Assembly (NCBI GenBank): GCA_034620365.1 | Contig: JAQGEQ010000350.1 | Coordinates: 124,001-188,000, forward strand | Length of the DNA: 64,000 bases | Direction of reading: 5' to 3' | From: Pegea sp. RAD2-039 | Lineage: Eukaryota > Chordata > Thaliacea > Salpida > Salpidae | Shown here: in pieces, positions 23,870 through 36,039 of the stretch | Position numbering within the stretch: the first letter of the stretch is position 1 | How the letters are laid out: every line of letters starts with the position of its first letter | Position numbers and translations under genes: made by a program | The notes under the pieces: model-generated | Databases searched by the model: none | Told to the model about the DNA's origin: nothing | Seen by the model: only the letters and a program-made list of their open reading frames with translations

Positions 23870-26800
23870 AAAATCTGTCCACATCCTGCTGATGAGTCCC
23901 GTAGATAACTGAGTGGCAAAAAGTTTTGGATTTTCTTGAGACTACCTTCTTGTGATAATTTAGAGTTGAAACACCTTTTTATTCTAACATTCTGCGCGCT
24001 CTTCACAAAATTGAAGGAAAATCTACACAAATTCTGTAGATGTGTTTCCGTGTTTTTTTTATTAATGCATAACTTCTGCAAAGCTCTGAGGATTGGAAAA
24101 TTTATTCATTAAATGACAACTAATACTTATCTAGCTGGAATTGAATAGTGGAAAGCATCAAATATTAAGGTAAGCTGAAAACAACTTTAAAGTACTTTGG
24201 AATGTGTAAGTTTTAATACAATTTTTATATACTTGATGCTGTTCAAAGAGTTTTAGAAAATTAAGAATCTAAATCGAATGAAAATGTATTTTTATGAAAA
24301 TACTGTATTCTATGTAAAATTCAATCTTGCTTTTTTTGCAATAAAAATTAAACTTTCTGTGCTTTTTTCTTTGCCAAGCAGTTAGTTAAATAATTAGAAC
24401 TTAAACAAGATTTTTTGAAAAGATGAGGAAGCTAATCCAGAAGTTACTTCTACAAGTCAACATTAATTAAAAATTAATTCTGAAAACTTCTTTAACCCAA
24501 AATTATTTTTTTCCTGAAACTTTTTAATTTAAATTAACTTAAATTTGAAGTGATATATTAATAACAAAATATATTATTGTAAAAATAAGCTTTATTTTTC
24601 TAATGAGTATTGTTACATACAAAAGTAAAAAACTTTAAAAAGCAAGATTAACATTTATAATTTTGACTGTAAAACCAGAATACAGTATTTATATAACTTT
24701 TATGAGTAGTCTGTAATGTTTTTAGTTTTATTTCTAAACAAGTATTTAATACTTATGAAAGATACTATATGCAATTACAATTTCATTTCAAAACGTTTAA
24801 TTAAGTTTCATTTTTTGCTTAACATTTTTATTGGGTCACACAGTTTATGAACAAAGTTGTGCTAAGATTTTTAAACAACAAAATATATAAAATGTAGTAA
24901 AAATAATAATTCTATTTTGTTGCTTGTTTTTCATTTGTTATTCAGTTTAGATTGTCATTTAGAAGTACTTACAAATGTACTCACATTTTTATAAATATGT
25001 TATTCTTTAAATGTGTAGATTTTGATATATTTTATTTCTTCTCAATCATGTTCAAGTAAGAACTTTGAATTGAAGCTAATTTAGTTCAAATTTTAACATT
25101 TTAATAAAAATACCAGTGCTAGCTAGAGTTGTGAATAGGTACAAAATTATGTGCAGTATATTTTAGTAAGTGAGTTTTTATATCATCAGTTATACACAAC
25201 TTTAGTAGTTATCTAAATTTCAAATAATTTTATAATTTTCAACTGAAAAATTCAAAACAACTTTGATGACGAGGTATAAAAAAGAACCCAAATGAGAATG
25301 GTCAACTAATTTGTCTAATTAAATGTATGGTTTTGCATAAGAAGAAATACTGTTGAAAAAATCTAACTTTTAAGTAGTATTTGCATGAACATTTTCTGAT
25401 TAATTATTATAACTTCTTGAGATAAACTTTGTAGACCAAATCAGTACATGCAAAAAGTTGATAGTCATACTTACTTCCTGGTTGCTTGAGGATTTGATTG
25501 CAGTAGAAAGCATCGTGAGGTAGACCCTCTCCACAATTTAGATCCGGTGTTTAGTGACTTGTTCCAGTGTATTTACCATTACTAATTAGATAAAAGTATT
25601 TGTATATGCTATTTAGGTAAACTGTTTATAAACTTTGTCAATCATATCTAATTTTAGCTATCGTTTACAATTCAGCTTCGCTTAAAATCTTTTTACATTC
25701 TGATGCAATCTGATAAAATAAGATTACCTCTTTCCATAATCTACTACGACTTGTAGAAAATAAATGAGGGCTTGGATTGACACCTCCTTATTTATAAAAT
25801 ATTCTTTATTATTATGCTTTAAGGTATTTTCCGTCAAGCCGATTTTAATCTTATCATACATAAAAGCAAACTGGTTTTATAAATACTCTAACAAAACTCC
25901 ATAAAAAAAACCAAGTTGTTAAAAATTAACATTTTTCTTATAATATTGTAATAATGTATTTATGATAGCGAGTTATTATCATTACTATATTGGACACGCC
26001 TTTTATTATTGCAAAACAGTATGCAGCCCATAAACTTCATACTCTTTTATATAAGTAAGAATAACAGCTATATAGTTTGGTAGTTATTTGCAATTCTTTA
26101 CTAAGTATAAGGATTATCATTTAATTATATTGATTGCATGAGACAGTTAATTTTTTATGTTTGCAAGCACGCCTTATTGATAACATGTTTGTAATCTCAA
26201 AATTATACAAGTTAAAAGTTTAACTTTTATTTGAATAGATAAACACTTTAATGATTTTTAAAGTACAATCAAATTTCAGATGTTTTCTTCGAAATATAAT
26301 TGATTATATATTAGTAAATGTCTACTTTAGTACAATTTTCAACTAAATTTTTTTGAAATTTATTTCGGTCTAATTTATATTTATACAGTGATAATTATTA
26401 TATTACTTTAAAATCATAGAAGTTTTTCAGGTAAAAAAAAGTAAAACTGAAATAAATTTCAAAGATTATGTGCTAGACCCTAGTAATGATCAGATAGTTT
26501 AAAGACATTAGATTCTAAGAACTTATTTTAGTGATTTCTAATTGTGTAAATCAAAAGAAAAGTGTTATAACCATTATATAGCATTATAAAACTAAATGTT
26601 TTAAATAACTGGAAAATATACTATATAAACTAAATATACTGTATGGTTATTTTACAATATCAATCAGTAAAGTATTTGATCAAAAAGAATTTTTATTCAA
26701 GGTATTTATGTTTAAAGTTATTATTATGGAATACTTATTGTATGACCATCATTAAAATACATACATATAAATACATACATAAATACAAATATATATATTC

Positions 26801-27520
26801 ATTTTTTGCTTTTGACTTTACAACTTAGTTTAATTTATATCTGTAAGGGTATAAGTTCTTCTTATGCATTTTAAACTTCTTATACAATATTTATTTTTAT
26901 TTGTTTATTGGTGTTATAAACCAAATGTTGAATGATTTAAACTAAGCTTATTTATGTAACAATACTTTATATTACAACTTGTTATAAAACTCATTTTTAC
27001 TTTAAACTCGTTTTTTTTGTCATTTAACAAAAAGTGTTTTAGATTGATCTTTATCATTAGTTTATCTATTTTGATAACCAAGCGACATTTAAGCATTTCT
27101 TTCTTTCTTGATTTATTTGTTTGTTTTAAATATAAGAAGTAGTTTCTTTTAATCACAAAAATGATAATATTAATGTATAATTGAGATTTTATTTATAAAC
27201 ACAAACTTTCCATGTTTTTATGAACGTTTTGTTTATTGTACTTAAAATATTTTTTACTTATTTAAAATTAGTTTATAATTATAAAACTATAATTTGTCAG
27301 CTGTGTAAAACTCCTGGCAATTTTTTGCTTAATCATTAAATTAATATTAGCTATTTTAGCATTAGTTGTTTTCTTTTTAATATTTTCTTTATAAAAATGA
27401 TAGTATATCTATAAAACTTTTTATTTTTTTTTGTTCATCATTTTTTTATTACATTTGCAGTGGTTATTTCAAATTATACACGGCTCAATCAATTTGTTTA
27501 ATGTCGGTTTGTTTTTTCTT
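23870..27520. other. gene desert, extremely A/T-rich
   Basis: No supported coding, RNA or mobile feature. Short frames at 26643 and 26914 have A/T-driven composition. A small ATAC/ATAA run lies near 26758-26800. Confidence 0.5.
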
Positions 27521-27536
27521 TTTGTTAAGAGTAGCG

Positions 27537-27543
27537 TATAAAA
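27537..27543 (+). promoter_or_regulatory. TATA box of the 27.6-kb kinase gene
   Basis: TATAAAA is 84 bases before the start codon, in a less T-biased setting (GCGTATAAAAAAAC). A start site near 27567 would leave a leader of about 60 bases. The paralogue at 18216 lacks an equally good box. Confidence 0.5.
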
Positions 27544-27626
27544 AAACAATTTTACTTAGCTGTCAAAGATTGAATTTTCAAAGCAACAAATTTTACTATT
27601 CAAGGATATAATTTACATATCTAACT

Positions 27627-28862
27627 ATGAATATGAGTATGTTGTCTCGGAAAGGTAGTAAAAAAGATTCTACAAAAGGCAGGCAACCTTGGGCGATTCT
27701 AGAATCTGTGAATTCATCAACCAAAACTATTATACTAGAACATAATAAATCTGTGATAGATATTAAAGGAAACACTGGTATAGGTTTACCAACAGCTTTT
27801 CGTATAGAGCGCTCATTTTTCTCACAACCTTCCTTGATTATAGAAGTTCCTCAAGTGTTTGTTGACTTGGAAGAAAAAATTGGAAAAATGAAACTTCTGC
27901 CTGAGCATACAATTGAGTATGGTGCACTGAACTATAAGTTTTATATGATTAAAAAAACAAGTAGAGATATGAGCTGGCTTTCACCTAAGTATAAAGGATT
28001 TACTTTGTTGGAACTCGGTACATTTGGTGAAATGTATTCAGCTTACTCTACAGAAAAAGAAAAGATGGTAGCACTTAAGTTGTTAGGATCTATTCATGCT
28101 GCTAACAATAAAAAGCCTATAGATAGATTAAATTGGGAAACAGCACAGAAAAAGTTTCAAGCAGAATATAAAGTTCTAACAAACTTAAATTGTGACAATA
28201 TTATCAAACTCACTGCCTGGTTTTGTAATGAGCAAACTATATATATGGAATTAGAACATTGTTCTGGAGGTAACTTGCTTACTCGCTTGAATCTAAAAAA
28301 GATTTTGAGGGAATCATTTGTAAAAGTGACTTTTTATCAAATATTTTCCGCTCTTTCATACTTACATCAGAAAGGATTCGTTCACCGAGATGTTAAACCT
28401 CACAGCATTTTTCTGATGAGTACAGAAAAGTATAGTGTCGCAAAGCTTGGTGACTTCAATCTTACTTGTCATCGGACTACTGAAGCATTTTCAGCTGGAA
28501 CGTTCATCTACTGTGCTCCTGAGGTTCACAACACGATCTTTGATAACACCTTGCACAACTTCTCGAGTTCTATAGATGTTTGGAGTGCGGGTGTCACCTT
28601 ATACTACGCGTTGTCGAATGAATATCCTTTCGGAAAGTATGAAGAACGTAAAACTTACTACAGTAATGCAGCTAATAAAATCTTCAACTTCGATCAGATG
28701 GTATGGACCCATCGATCCTTACATGCTAGAGATATCATCACTTCCATCTTTAAGGCAGACAACGACAATCGACCAAACTGCAAAAATCTCTTAAATTCAA
28801 AGTGGTTTCAAGAAGATGTGAAGTTGAAATCTGACTTGCAAACCTTGGCTATAAATGCTTAA
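27627..28862 (+). CDS. intronless CHK2-like kinase, probably catalytically impaired, 411 aa
   Basis: Single-exon frame. Residues 20-110 start QPWAILES and align loosely with a CHK2 FHA domain. Residues ~125-405 are a kinase domain: glycine loop ELGTFGEMY (first Gly lost), VALK Lys K151, helix-C E180, HRD 253-255, APE 297-299. Two catalytic positions differ from the consensus: the catalytic-loop Asn is Ser260 (HRDVKPHS) and DFG is DFN (276-278), keeping Asp276. The C-lobe run FNFDQMVW ... SKWFQEDVKLKSDLQ strongly recalls CHK2/Rad53. It may keep weak activity or act as a scaffold. The gene at 18216 shares order, length and single-exon form, so both descend from one intronless copy. Confidence 0.85.
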   Translation: MNMSMLSRKGSKKDSTKGRQPWAILESVNSSTKTIILEHNKSVIDIKGNTGIGLPTAFRIERSFFSQPSLIIEVPQVFVDLEEKIGKMKLLPEHTIEYGALNYKFYMIKKTSRDMSWLSPKYKGFTLLELGTFGEMYSAYSTEKEKMVALKLLGSIHAANNKKPIDRLNWETAQKKFQAEYKVLTNLNCDNIIKLTAWFCNEQTIYMELEHCSGGNLLTRLNLKKILRESFVKVTFYQIFSALSYLHQKGFVHRDVKPHSIFLMSTEKYSVAKLGDFNLTCHRTTEAFSAGTFIYCAPEVHNTIFDNTLHNFSSSIDVWSAGVTLYYALSNEYPFGKYEERKTYYSNAANKIFNFDQMVWTHRSLHARDIITSIFKADNDNRPNCKNLLNSKWFQEDVKLKSDLQTLAINA

Positions 28863-28869
28863 CAGTAAA

Positions 28870-30895
28870 CTTTAGTGACCATATAAGTAACTTCAATCAA
28901 CCATAACCCTACATCATTAGGACACTTTTGTTTCCTACCTTTTTAAAAGCTCTTTAGTTGCCAAGAAACCGACTTCAATCATTTGCATACTTGATCATAG
29001 ACAAATGATGGTTTACAAACTACTGTGTTTTCCTCTTCATATCGACCTCTTTTATCAACTCGTAAACACTCCTAGCACTCACTTGATGTCTTGTCGAAAC
29101 TATTATGAGATACTATTATGAGATAAATGTGTTTTTAAGATTTAATTTTTTCTTTCTGCTTGTGATGGAAATGCAGTTTTAAAAAACTCGTAAAATACCA
29201 TGAATAAATTGATTGGTCTAAACCTTAGGTATTTCTTGAACCATTTATATTTTCAACTTCATCAATTTACAGGTCAAAATTGTTCATCTTTTATTGAAAG
29301 CATCTTTAAGATTTTCTTTAAGTTTTATATTTCAAGCAAAGATTTTTTGCGGAGAACCTCAGTTGCTTACTTTTTAAATAAAAACTTTATCCTAATTCAA
29401 AAAAACTTGTTTTTCAAAAGTGTAAGTCGCTAATGTAAACAAGTATATGTGGCCCCTGACTGTGCCTTTCTTAACTACTTCTCAAGGCATAAAAGTAGAA
29501 AATAATATTGTTTTTGAATTAAAAATAAAAGTAAATATTAGGATATCAGTACACATCAAACAGTTTGAATTAATTAAAATCATTAGTTTGTGATTATAAC
29601 TACAACCTGTTAACTTACTAAATAACAAGTTATCAAAAATTCTTAATTTAATAAATTTGTTTTTAATAGTAATTGATTTGTCAGTTTTGTTGTTCAAAAA
29701 ACTCTGAGGTTCTCTAAAAATATTTTTTTTGTCACCAACTTGATGCTTAATGTTTGAAGATGTTGAGAACTTACTTGATGCAAGTACCCGACAAAACGTT
29801 GATGTTAGTCTGAAAGCTAATGAGAAAACCCATCTCACTTTAGAGGTTGATAAAATCATGATAAAATATTTTGTTAAAGAATTTTATTAAGAACCTTATT
29901 CTACCAACTTTGTTTAAAACTATTATGCTATTAACATACAATAAATATTTACTAAAAAGTTGTTTTAATTAATTTATTTTGCTTTCAACTTGCTGCATTT
30001 CGATAAAACTCTTAGTTAGACTCTAATTGGTAAAAATATTTCTACTCAGACATATTCACAAACTTTTGCAATGATCACTTTATTAAAGTTTTCATTCTAA
30101 AGTCAATGACTTAGTTTCATGACAAACTCTAAATTCTCTTCAACAAAAAGCAGCTTCCTAAATGTGAGTACTTTATTAAATAAATTATAGACTTATGTTA
30201 GTAATCGATGACATCTTTTTAATGTGATATAGTAGAAAACTTATTTTGAAAAATCGATGGTTTTACAGTAGTAAAGCAACACCTATTGCATCAGAAAATT
30301 ACACTGAATTAGAATAAAAAAGTGAATACATTTTGACCTTAGATTTTGATCTGATTAAAATTGGACGGAATGTTTCTTGATCTGCTTAAAAAAGTCATCG
30401 TAAATACAATTCACTGTACTTCACAAGCGGTGTAACTACTTTTTTTAAGTAAACTTGCTTAACAATTCTTTAGTCGAAGTTTTCAACTAAATGAAACACA
30501 TTAAAAATTGTATTTAGCGAAAGAAAAGTCTAATTTTTCAAAAAGTAGCTATGAAACGCACGGACTTTTGAAAACAATTAATTCAACTCAAAAACAAACC
30601 ATCTTCGAGTATATCGAGTATTTAACCAGTAAATCAAAAATACCAAAATGTTTAAATATAAAATTTATTCTGATCACTTAGTGAAATGGTCGGTTGATTA
30701 AACATTGGTTTGGGATAAACTTATACTAAAAGACCAATTGTTCAAGCCACCTTCGATTAATTTAATTGAAATTAGAAAGTCAATAAAATGTCCCAACAAC
30801 TTTTTTAAAGATTTCTTATACGGCATTTGAAATTCAGCCCTTTCTCTTCGTAAAACATTTTTTAAAGAAATAATCTTTATCGTTTTCCTACAATA
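28870..30895. other. gene-free stretch after the kinase
   Basis: AATAAA at 29203-29208 may serve the kinase gene. Frames at 29200-29433 and 29482-29859 show no family features and no splice structure. Confidence 0.45.
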
Positions 30896-30899
30896 ATGA

Positions 30900-31190
30900 T
30901 TTTATAAATTATTTATTTATTACAGTAAATGCGAAGAAGTGTGCCTGAAGAGAGCACTTCTCGCTAACACACATTCTCACAAATAAAATCTATTAAAATC
31001 AAAAGTATAGAAAGTAAAAGATGTAACATATGGCACTTTGGTAGTCCTCAAAGCATATAACAGTGAACAATTACATAGATTGTTAATAACATAAAAAAAG
31101 AAAGAATTCACAGTTTAGAAATGACAATGTTGACAATATTATAACGGTTCAACTTCTGCTTGAACAACGCGAGTGATTCTGAGTGATCAT
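30900..31190 (-). mobile_element. 5'-truncated LINE, 3' UTR only (subfamily B)
   Basis: On the minus strand this is the LINE 3' UTR of the kind at 54866-55150 and 45605-45920 (segments with AAAGTAAAAGATGTAACA and CAGTGAACAATTACATAG), ending in the shared tail and TAAATAAAT. Similarity ends near 31190. Confidence 0.85.
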
Positions 31191-31769
31191 TGATTAATTC
31201 TTATTACTATTGCCTATCAAATGTATTTTAATCATCTTTTTGTTACCAAAAGTTCTGTAACATTTAAACCAGTTACATATTATAAAAATTGTTGACTTAA
31301 AATAGACCAAGTAAGTCTCAGTTTTTTCGTTATTTTATTAGTTTTTCAAGTTATAAGTTTTAGAAACAAAAGATGCTGAATTGTATATTTTGATAGCAAA
31401 GTCAGTTTTGGCTTTAATAAGAAAATATTTTCCAATACTTTAATTTTTTTTTGTTTTTTGTTAAGTTTTGTCTTTGACTTGCTTTAACTTTAAGTGTTAA
31501 AAATTATCGACCAATATTAAATTTGAAAAGCCTTAGCAGCTTTTTTAGTTCAAGTAATCTTGCATTCTTTTCTATGCAAATTGTTTAATTTAGTTTTAGT
31601 TTGAATTAAATGTAAATTCTACTGATAAAATTAAGTGGTGTGAAAAATCTAGTTTTGATTGAAGATTTTAAATAACATTTTACAAAACAACGAAAATTAA
31701 TGTTGAAACCACTGATCCGATAACTAATTGGAATAAAAAGTTTCAATAAATTGGCTAAACTAATTATTA

Positions 31770-31960
31770 TTATTATACATATAAATGTGAAGGAGGGTGC
31801 CTAAAGATAGCACATCTCGCTAACACACATTCTCACGAATTTTTCTAGTTTTTCTCAGGAGTTTTATAAATATGTCTTCACCTGAGGTCGAACCCGGTAC
31901 TTCCTAAATACAAGGTACTTCTAGCTAGGTGTAGTAACCGCTTCGCCACCAAGCAGGACT
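31770..31960 (-). mobile_element. tRNA-headed, LINE-tailed SINE, copy 1
   Basis: Read on the minus strand: a tRNA-like head beginning GTCCTGCTTGGTGGCGAAGC, a box B GGGTTCGACC (complement of 31886-31895), a linker AAAACTCCTGAGAAAAAC, then the LINE 3' tail GTGAGAATGTGTGTTAGCGA through CACCCTCCTTCACATTTAT and an A/T-rich end. The same order occurs at 59213-59392, proving a repeated unit about 180-190 bp long. Confidence 0.88.
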
Positions 31961-32492
31961 TAATCAACTCATTGAGGGGTATGCAGATAAGAACATATTA
32001 TAATGATAATAGTATTAAATTAAATATACACCCTTATAAGCTCGATTACAGCATGATAGAAATTGTGGCTAGTAAACCGGCGGCTTTAGTACGAATTCTA
32101 AATAAAGTAAGAAAATTATAAAAATATATTTCGGCCGATATACAATCTTTATTTGTAAAGATTTTATGTTCAAACACTTTTCCAGCAAGGAAAATGAAGT
32201 AAGAAAATACCTTTCCTCAATACACTTACTTGGTGATCAGGAACTCGATATACTCTAATTAAAAAGAAATTTATCGTTGAAGCTTTCATGGGGTGCATAT
32301 TTTAAATGAAAGTTGGCGTTAGTTTTGAACTTCAAAACTTTTTTAGACAATTGTAAGAAATTATGCACCACTTTTATAATGGTATTATTAAAAATCTTTT
32401 ATTGTTTATTTAAGCAGAATGGTCTAAACAACTAAAAATCTGAGATTTAATCGAAATTTGTATTTCTTAAGGACTTTTATCAAAACTTCTTG

Positions 32493-32556
32493 AGCTTATA
32501 GAGTCTAAAAAGAAAAAAAGGAAGTTATCTAAAAAGAAAAGAAAACTATCAAGATC
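32493..32556 (+). pseudogene. degenerate duplicate of DDX46 exon 2 (part)
   Basis: About 64 bases align with the start of DDX46 exon 2 at 37820-37886. Shared parts are TTATAGA, AAAAAAGGAA, GTTATCT/GTATCT and AAGAAAAGAAAAC. Differences include a stop codon (TCT AAA versus CCT GAA context, plus frameshifting indels) so it cannot encode the same RS-type peptide. No other DDX46 exon was found around it. Confidence 0.6.
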
Positions 32557-32559
32557 ATA

Positions 32560-33975
32560 TTGTATAAGTATTTCTGTGAAATGTAAAACGTTATATGTGA
32601 TCTTATAAACAGTGTGAATATTTAACAATAACTTATTTAAAAATCAAAGAAATATTTGTTTTTCTGTAAATTGATTAAACTGTAATTTTTTTTGCTTTTA
32701 AAATTTAAATTAAATCACGTTTTACTTAACTTTAATTTGTGTTTAAAATATTCCAATTGTGCGAAATGTATAAAAGTCACCTTTATGCTCACAAAATTAT
32801 TTTCAACTTGAGAGTATTTATCTTTGTACATACCTTTTGTTTTATTTTTATAAATCGTTCTTGTATACTTAGCATCTTTTATTGAATGTTCACAATTTCT
32901 TATTTTTGCTAAAGTTTTTTTCATTTTCAACTTTTTAGATTTTTTTAGGAGTTTGAATTAATAACTTACTAATTTGTTGAAGTTTGATGAACTTGTTAAA
33001 CTTTTTTGTTTTAAGTATTTATTTATGCTTCAGCTAGCATCAGTTATTCAAGCTTGTCCTCTTGTCTCTTCATTATTTTATAAATTGTATATAAATATAA
33101 AGAAACATATACTTATTTATACATATTTAACTAATTAATATTTGATTAAATGCAAGTTTTGTTCTAGATTTTTTATGTAGTTTTATAAGCCTATAATAAT
33201 TGCTATCATATCTTGAAACCTTTTATTAACTTTGATAATATAGATATATGGTGAATGTTTTAATTTATTTATCTGTATATCAATGTTTCTTATATAGTTA
33301 TTTTAGATTTATTTGTGTTAATATTTAATTTAATATTTTTATTGGATTTATACCTAGTTTTTTAGTCTATTTTATTTCTTATTCTGGTTTTAAACACATT
33401 TATTTGGGCTTATTTTCAGCTTAATTATAATTATTATATATTTGCAGTACATCATTCCTTGTATAGCTGGTTCTCATTTTTTATGTTTTATATATTAGAA
33501 ATATGAATAAGATATATCATTATATTAAACTTTAAGTAATAATATCATAATTTCTCATTTATGCTTACTTTTTTATTTTAATGTTTTTAAATTATAAAGT
33601 TTTTTATTGTTTGATTAAAATAAATAATACAAATTCTTTATTATTCACTATTAAGAACAAATAGAATCATTGAAGATAATTGTTATTTTGAAAGTATTTA
33701 TTTTAATCGGAAAATTAATTTTTAACTACTATAATTCCAAATTGTTTTGTTTTGACAATTCTTTTTTTTTAAATTTGCTAAAACTTCTGTTATTTAAAAA
33801 TTAATTTCGAAATCTCATATAATCATTTCTATTATGCTTGAAGAAATCTGTGTTATGACGCATACATTTGCTCAAATTTAAATTCTATAACTAAATCAGA
33901 TATATTATTTGTATGTATATATATATTATATATATATTTGAAAAGTTTTTATGACCTAAATTTTTTGTAAATGAT
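32560..33975. other. very A/T-rich gene-free stretch
   Basis: Nothing supported. Dense TATATA runs near 33910-33940 lie just before the NDUFB11 gene. Confidence 0.5.
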
Positions 33976-34010
33976 TTTTAGGTCTTCTGTAGTTCAACTT
34001 GTTGGTTGTG

Positions 34011-34806
34011 ATGTGGAACCAATTGGCTGGTCATCTTCCTCAGATTGTAAGAAGATCTGTACAATCGTGTTTGCTGACAAACCATCGTTATATCTTTAAA
34101 TCTGCTTTAAGCAAAAAAGCTGCTGAAGTAGTTGGTCAAAAGAAAACTGAATATGAAAAACATTTAGAGAAATTTAGGGAACTTGAAAAACATGTGAGTA
34201 TTTGTCAGTACTAAATTTGAATTTGTTACTTAAACTACTTTTTTGTTTGGTTTTAGAATTATGTGCATCCTGAATTTGTGAAAAATTCTCCTTATAGAGA
34301 TGAGTTTCTTCAAAAGATGTACCATTTCGCCCTATGCTTCATTATTTCTGGTTTTGCCATTCCTCTTCTTCTGTATAGTCCTGACTGGTTGTAAGTTTAA
34401 TTGGTTAATATTGTTTCAAATCTTGTGCAAGTTATTTCAGTAATTGTCTGGTTATTCACTTTGAAGTTTTATTGGGTTAAAAGCCAATATTCAATTTAGC
34501 GCCCTGATCTGTAAACACTCCTCAACCTTTCAAACTAATCCGAAAAACAAATCTCTGTTCTGTACTTTAAGCAATCAATGTTTTTCTAGCTGTAGGAACA
34601 AGGAATGGGGTAACCGCGAAGCTCATCTTGTTCTAGAGGAGAGATTGGCTGCTGGCATGCGTCCAATTGATCATAACTATGCTCCACCCGAGCTCATTGC
34701 TGATATGGTTCCTGAAGCTGGTGATTGGGAAGAAGACTGGTTAGACGACCAACCAGCAGTCAGAAGTAAATGGGTCACTGATTATCGTTATGTTACGATT
34801 GTCTAA
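34011..34806 (+). CDS. NDUFB11: NADH dehydrogenase 1 beta subcomplex subunit 11 (complex I), 175 aa
   Basis: Exons 34011-34193, 34257-34390, 34596-34806 (528 nt, in frame). NDUFB11 (ESSS) is a single-span supernumerary subunit of the complex I membrane arm in the mitochondrial inner membrane. A basic N-terminus suits a presequence. Residues ~62-80 (NYVHPEF, NSPYRDEF) precede one membrane helix at ~85-101, and then KEWGNREAHLV matches the family's conserved KEW-RREAERLV, with the family end near PPELIADMVPE. About 30 more residues follow (GDWEEDWLDDQ ... DYRYVTIV), an acidic then aromatic tail absent from human NDUFB11. An acceptor-like TTTTTAG ends 30 nt before the start, so the mRNA 5' end may be spliced. 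AATAAA is at 34886-34891. Confidence 0.92.
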
Positions 34807-34885
34807 CTGCTTCTCAAATCATTTTCTTTTCTATTTTTGTGGTTTTGAGTGCTTCAATTACTGTCTGATGAGTTATTGAACTCGT

Positions 34886-34891
34886 AATAAA
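34886..34891 (+). promoter_or_regulatory. poly(A) signal of NDUFB11
   Basis: AATAAA lies 80 bases after the NDUFB11 stop codon. Confidence 0.6.
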
Positions 34892-35439
34892 AACAGATTT
34901 GATGGTGGATTTCGTGTTGACATTTGTTCATTTTATTTCAGTTCTTACAAAGATGTTTAATTTTGTTACCTAGTAGTTCATTAGTTAGTTTTTAGGATCG
35001 ATTCAATAGATTGCTTCTTGTTATTCATTACTTTGCTCAAAATGTTCCAGTTTCATCTTTTATTCACTGTTTATTGTGAAAACAATTTGAAAGAATTTTT
35101 GAGGTTTATTAGCAATAAATTTCTATTAGAAGATTCAGTTAAAAAAGTAATTGAAATAAAATAAATCATCTGACTAAATCATGAGCTTTTATACCAACAG
35201 TTATAATGAGTTATAAGAGTTTGATAGAGTTAAAGTTTTGACTACACAGACGACTAACAATTTGCATCAAAATTGGTGTAAAAGTATAGGGCAAGACATT
35301 CTGTAGATTATACTACGTGTAGACGGTGGGGTTGAAGTTGCTTTCTAGCGGTAGCTAGAGTCGGAATCTTTGATTCTCAACAAACTGTATTGAGCGAGAA
35401 CTAGTTTAAAGAAATTTATTATCTACTTTTATCAAGTGA

Positions 35440-36035
35440 TCTGAAAATTATAAAAGTCGTATTCAATCCGTCGAATTTTCAAAGTATCTAAATTGAAGAA
35501 ACTGAGACGATGTTTATAATTATCATATTTAATATTAAGCTTCCTGCATACCAATCTCGTAAATGTGGACTGAACAGACTCGATTTTTTTGATATCACCA
35601 ACTTGATATGGCATCCATGCACTAACATTGTATTCAAGAATTGGAAGTACGTACAATTTGAAAAGATTGAAAAAAAGCATGGGTCCTTAGAATTAAAGGT
35701 CTTTATGATAAGGAATACAAGTTTGGTGGATTTTCTAAAGATTTTCGAAACATAATTGCGCCATTTAAAGTCAGATGATAGAGTAATGCCAAGGTCTAGG
35801 ACCGAAAATACTCGTTGAATAATAAATCTATTGATAGAGTATTGGTTCAATGAATTTTCAGCTGGTTTACAAGAAAAAGTTAGAAGTTCAGGCTTTGTAG
35901 GCTGGATTCTGAGCTGCTAATTCGTAGACCAGTTTTCTACAGTGTGTAGTGCAGTTTAAAGTTTTGAAGGATTGCAAGACAATAGCTTGATATCATCTGT
36001 ATACACAAACACTCTGACATCAGATGTGTATTATG
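35440..36035 (-). mobile_element. LINE ORF2 3'-part fragment
   Basis: Minus-strand frames at 35432-35680 and 35488-35850 show the ORF2 end: YVLPILEYNVSAWMPYQ, IKKIESVQSTFTRLVCRKLN and DSKWRNYVSKIF-like residues. The YTDD-type RT site is near 36000-36020. No 3' UTR tail is attached at the low-coordinate end, so the piece was cut on both sides. Confidence 0.82.
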
Positions 36036-36039
36036 TACA

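Noticed and set aside
26643..27156. Frames on both strands in the A/T-rich desert
   Set aside because: Composition is typical of intergenic A/T-rich DNA, with dominance of Ile, Lys, Tyr and Asn and no neighbours.
29482..29859. 125-codon minus-strand frame
   Set aside because: No recognisable domain, no acceptor or donor sites that extend it, and biased composition.
35510..35755. Plus-strand 81-codon frame
   Set aside because: It is the antisense of the LINE ORF2 fragment.
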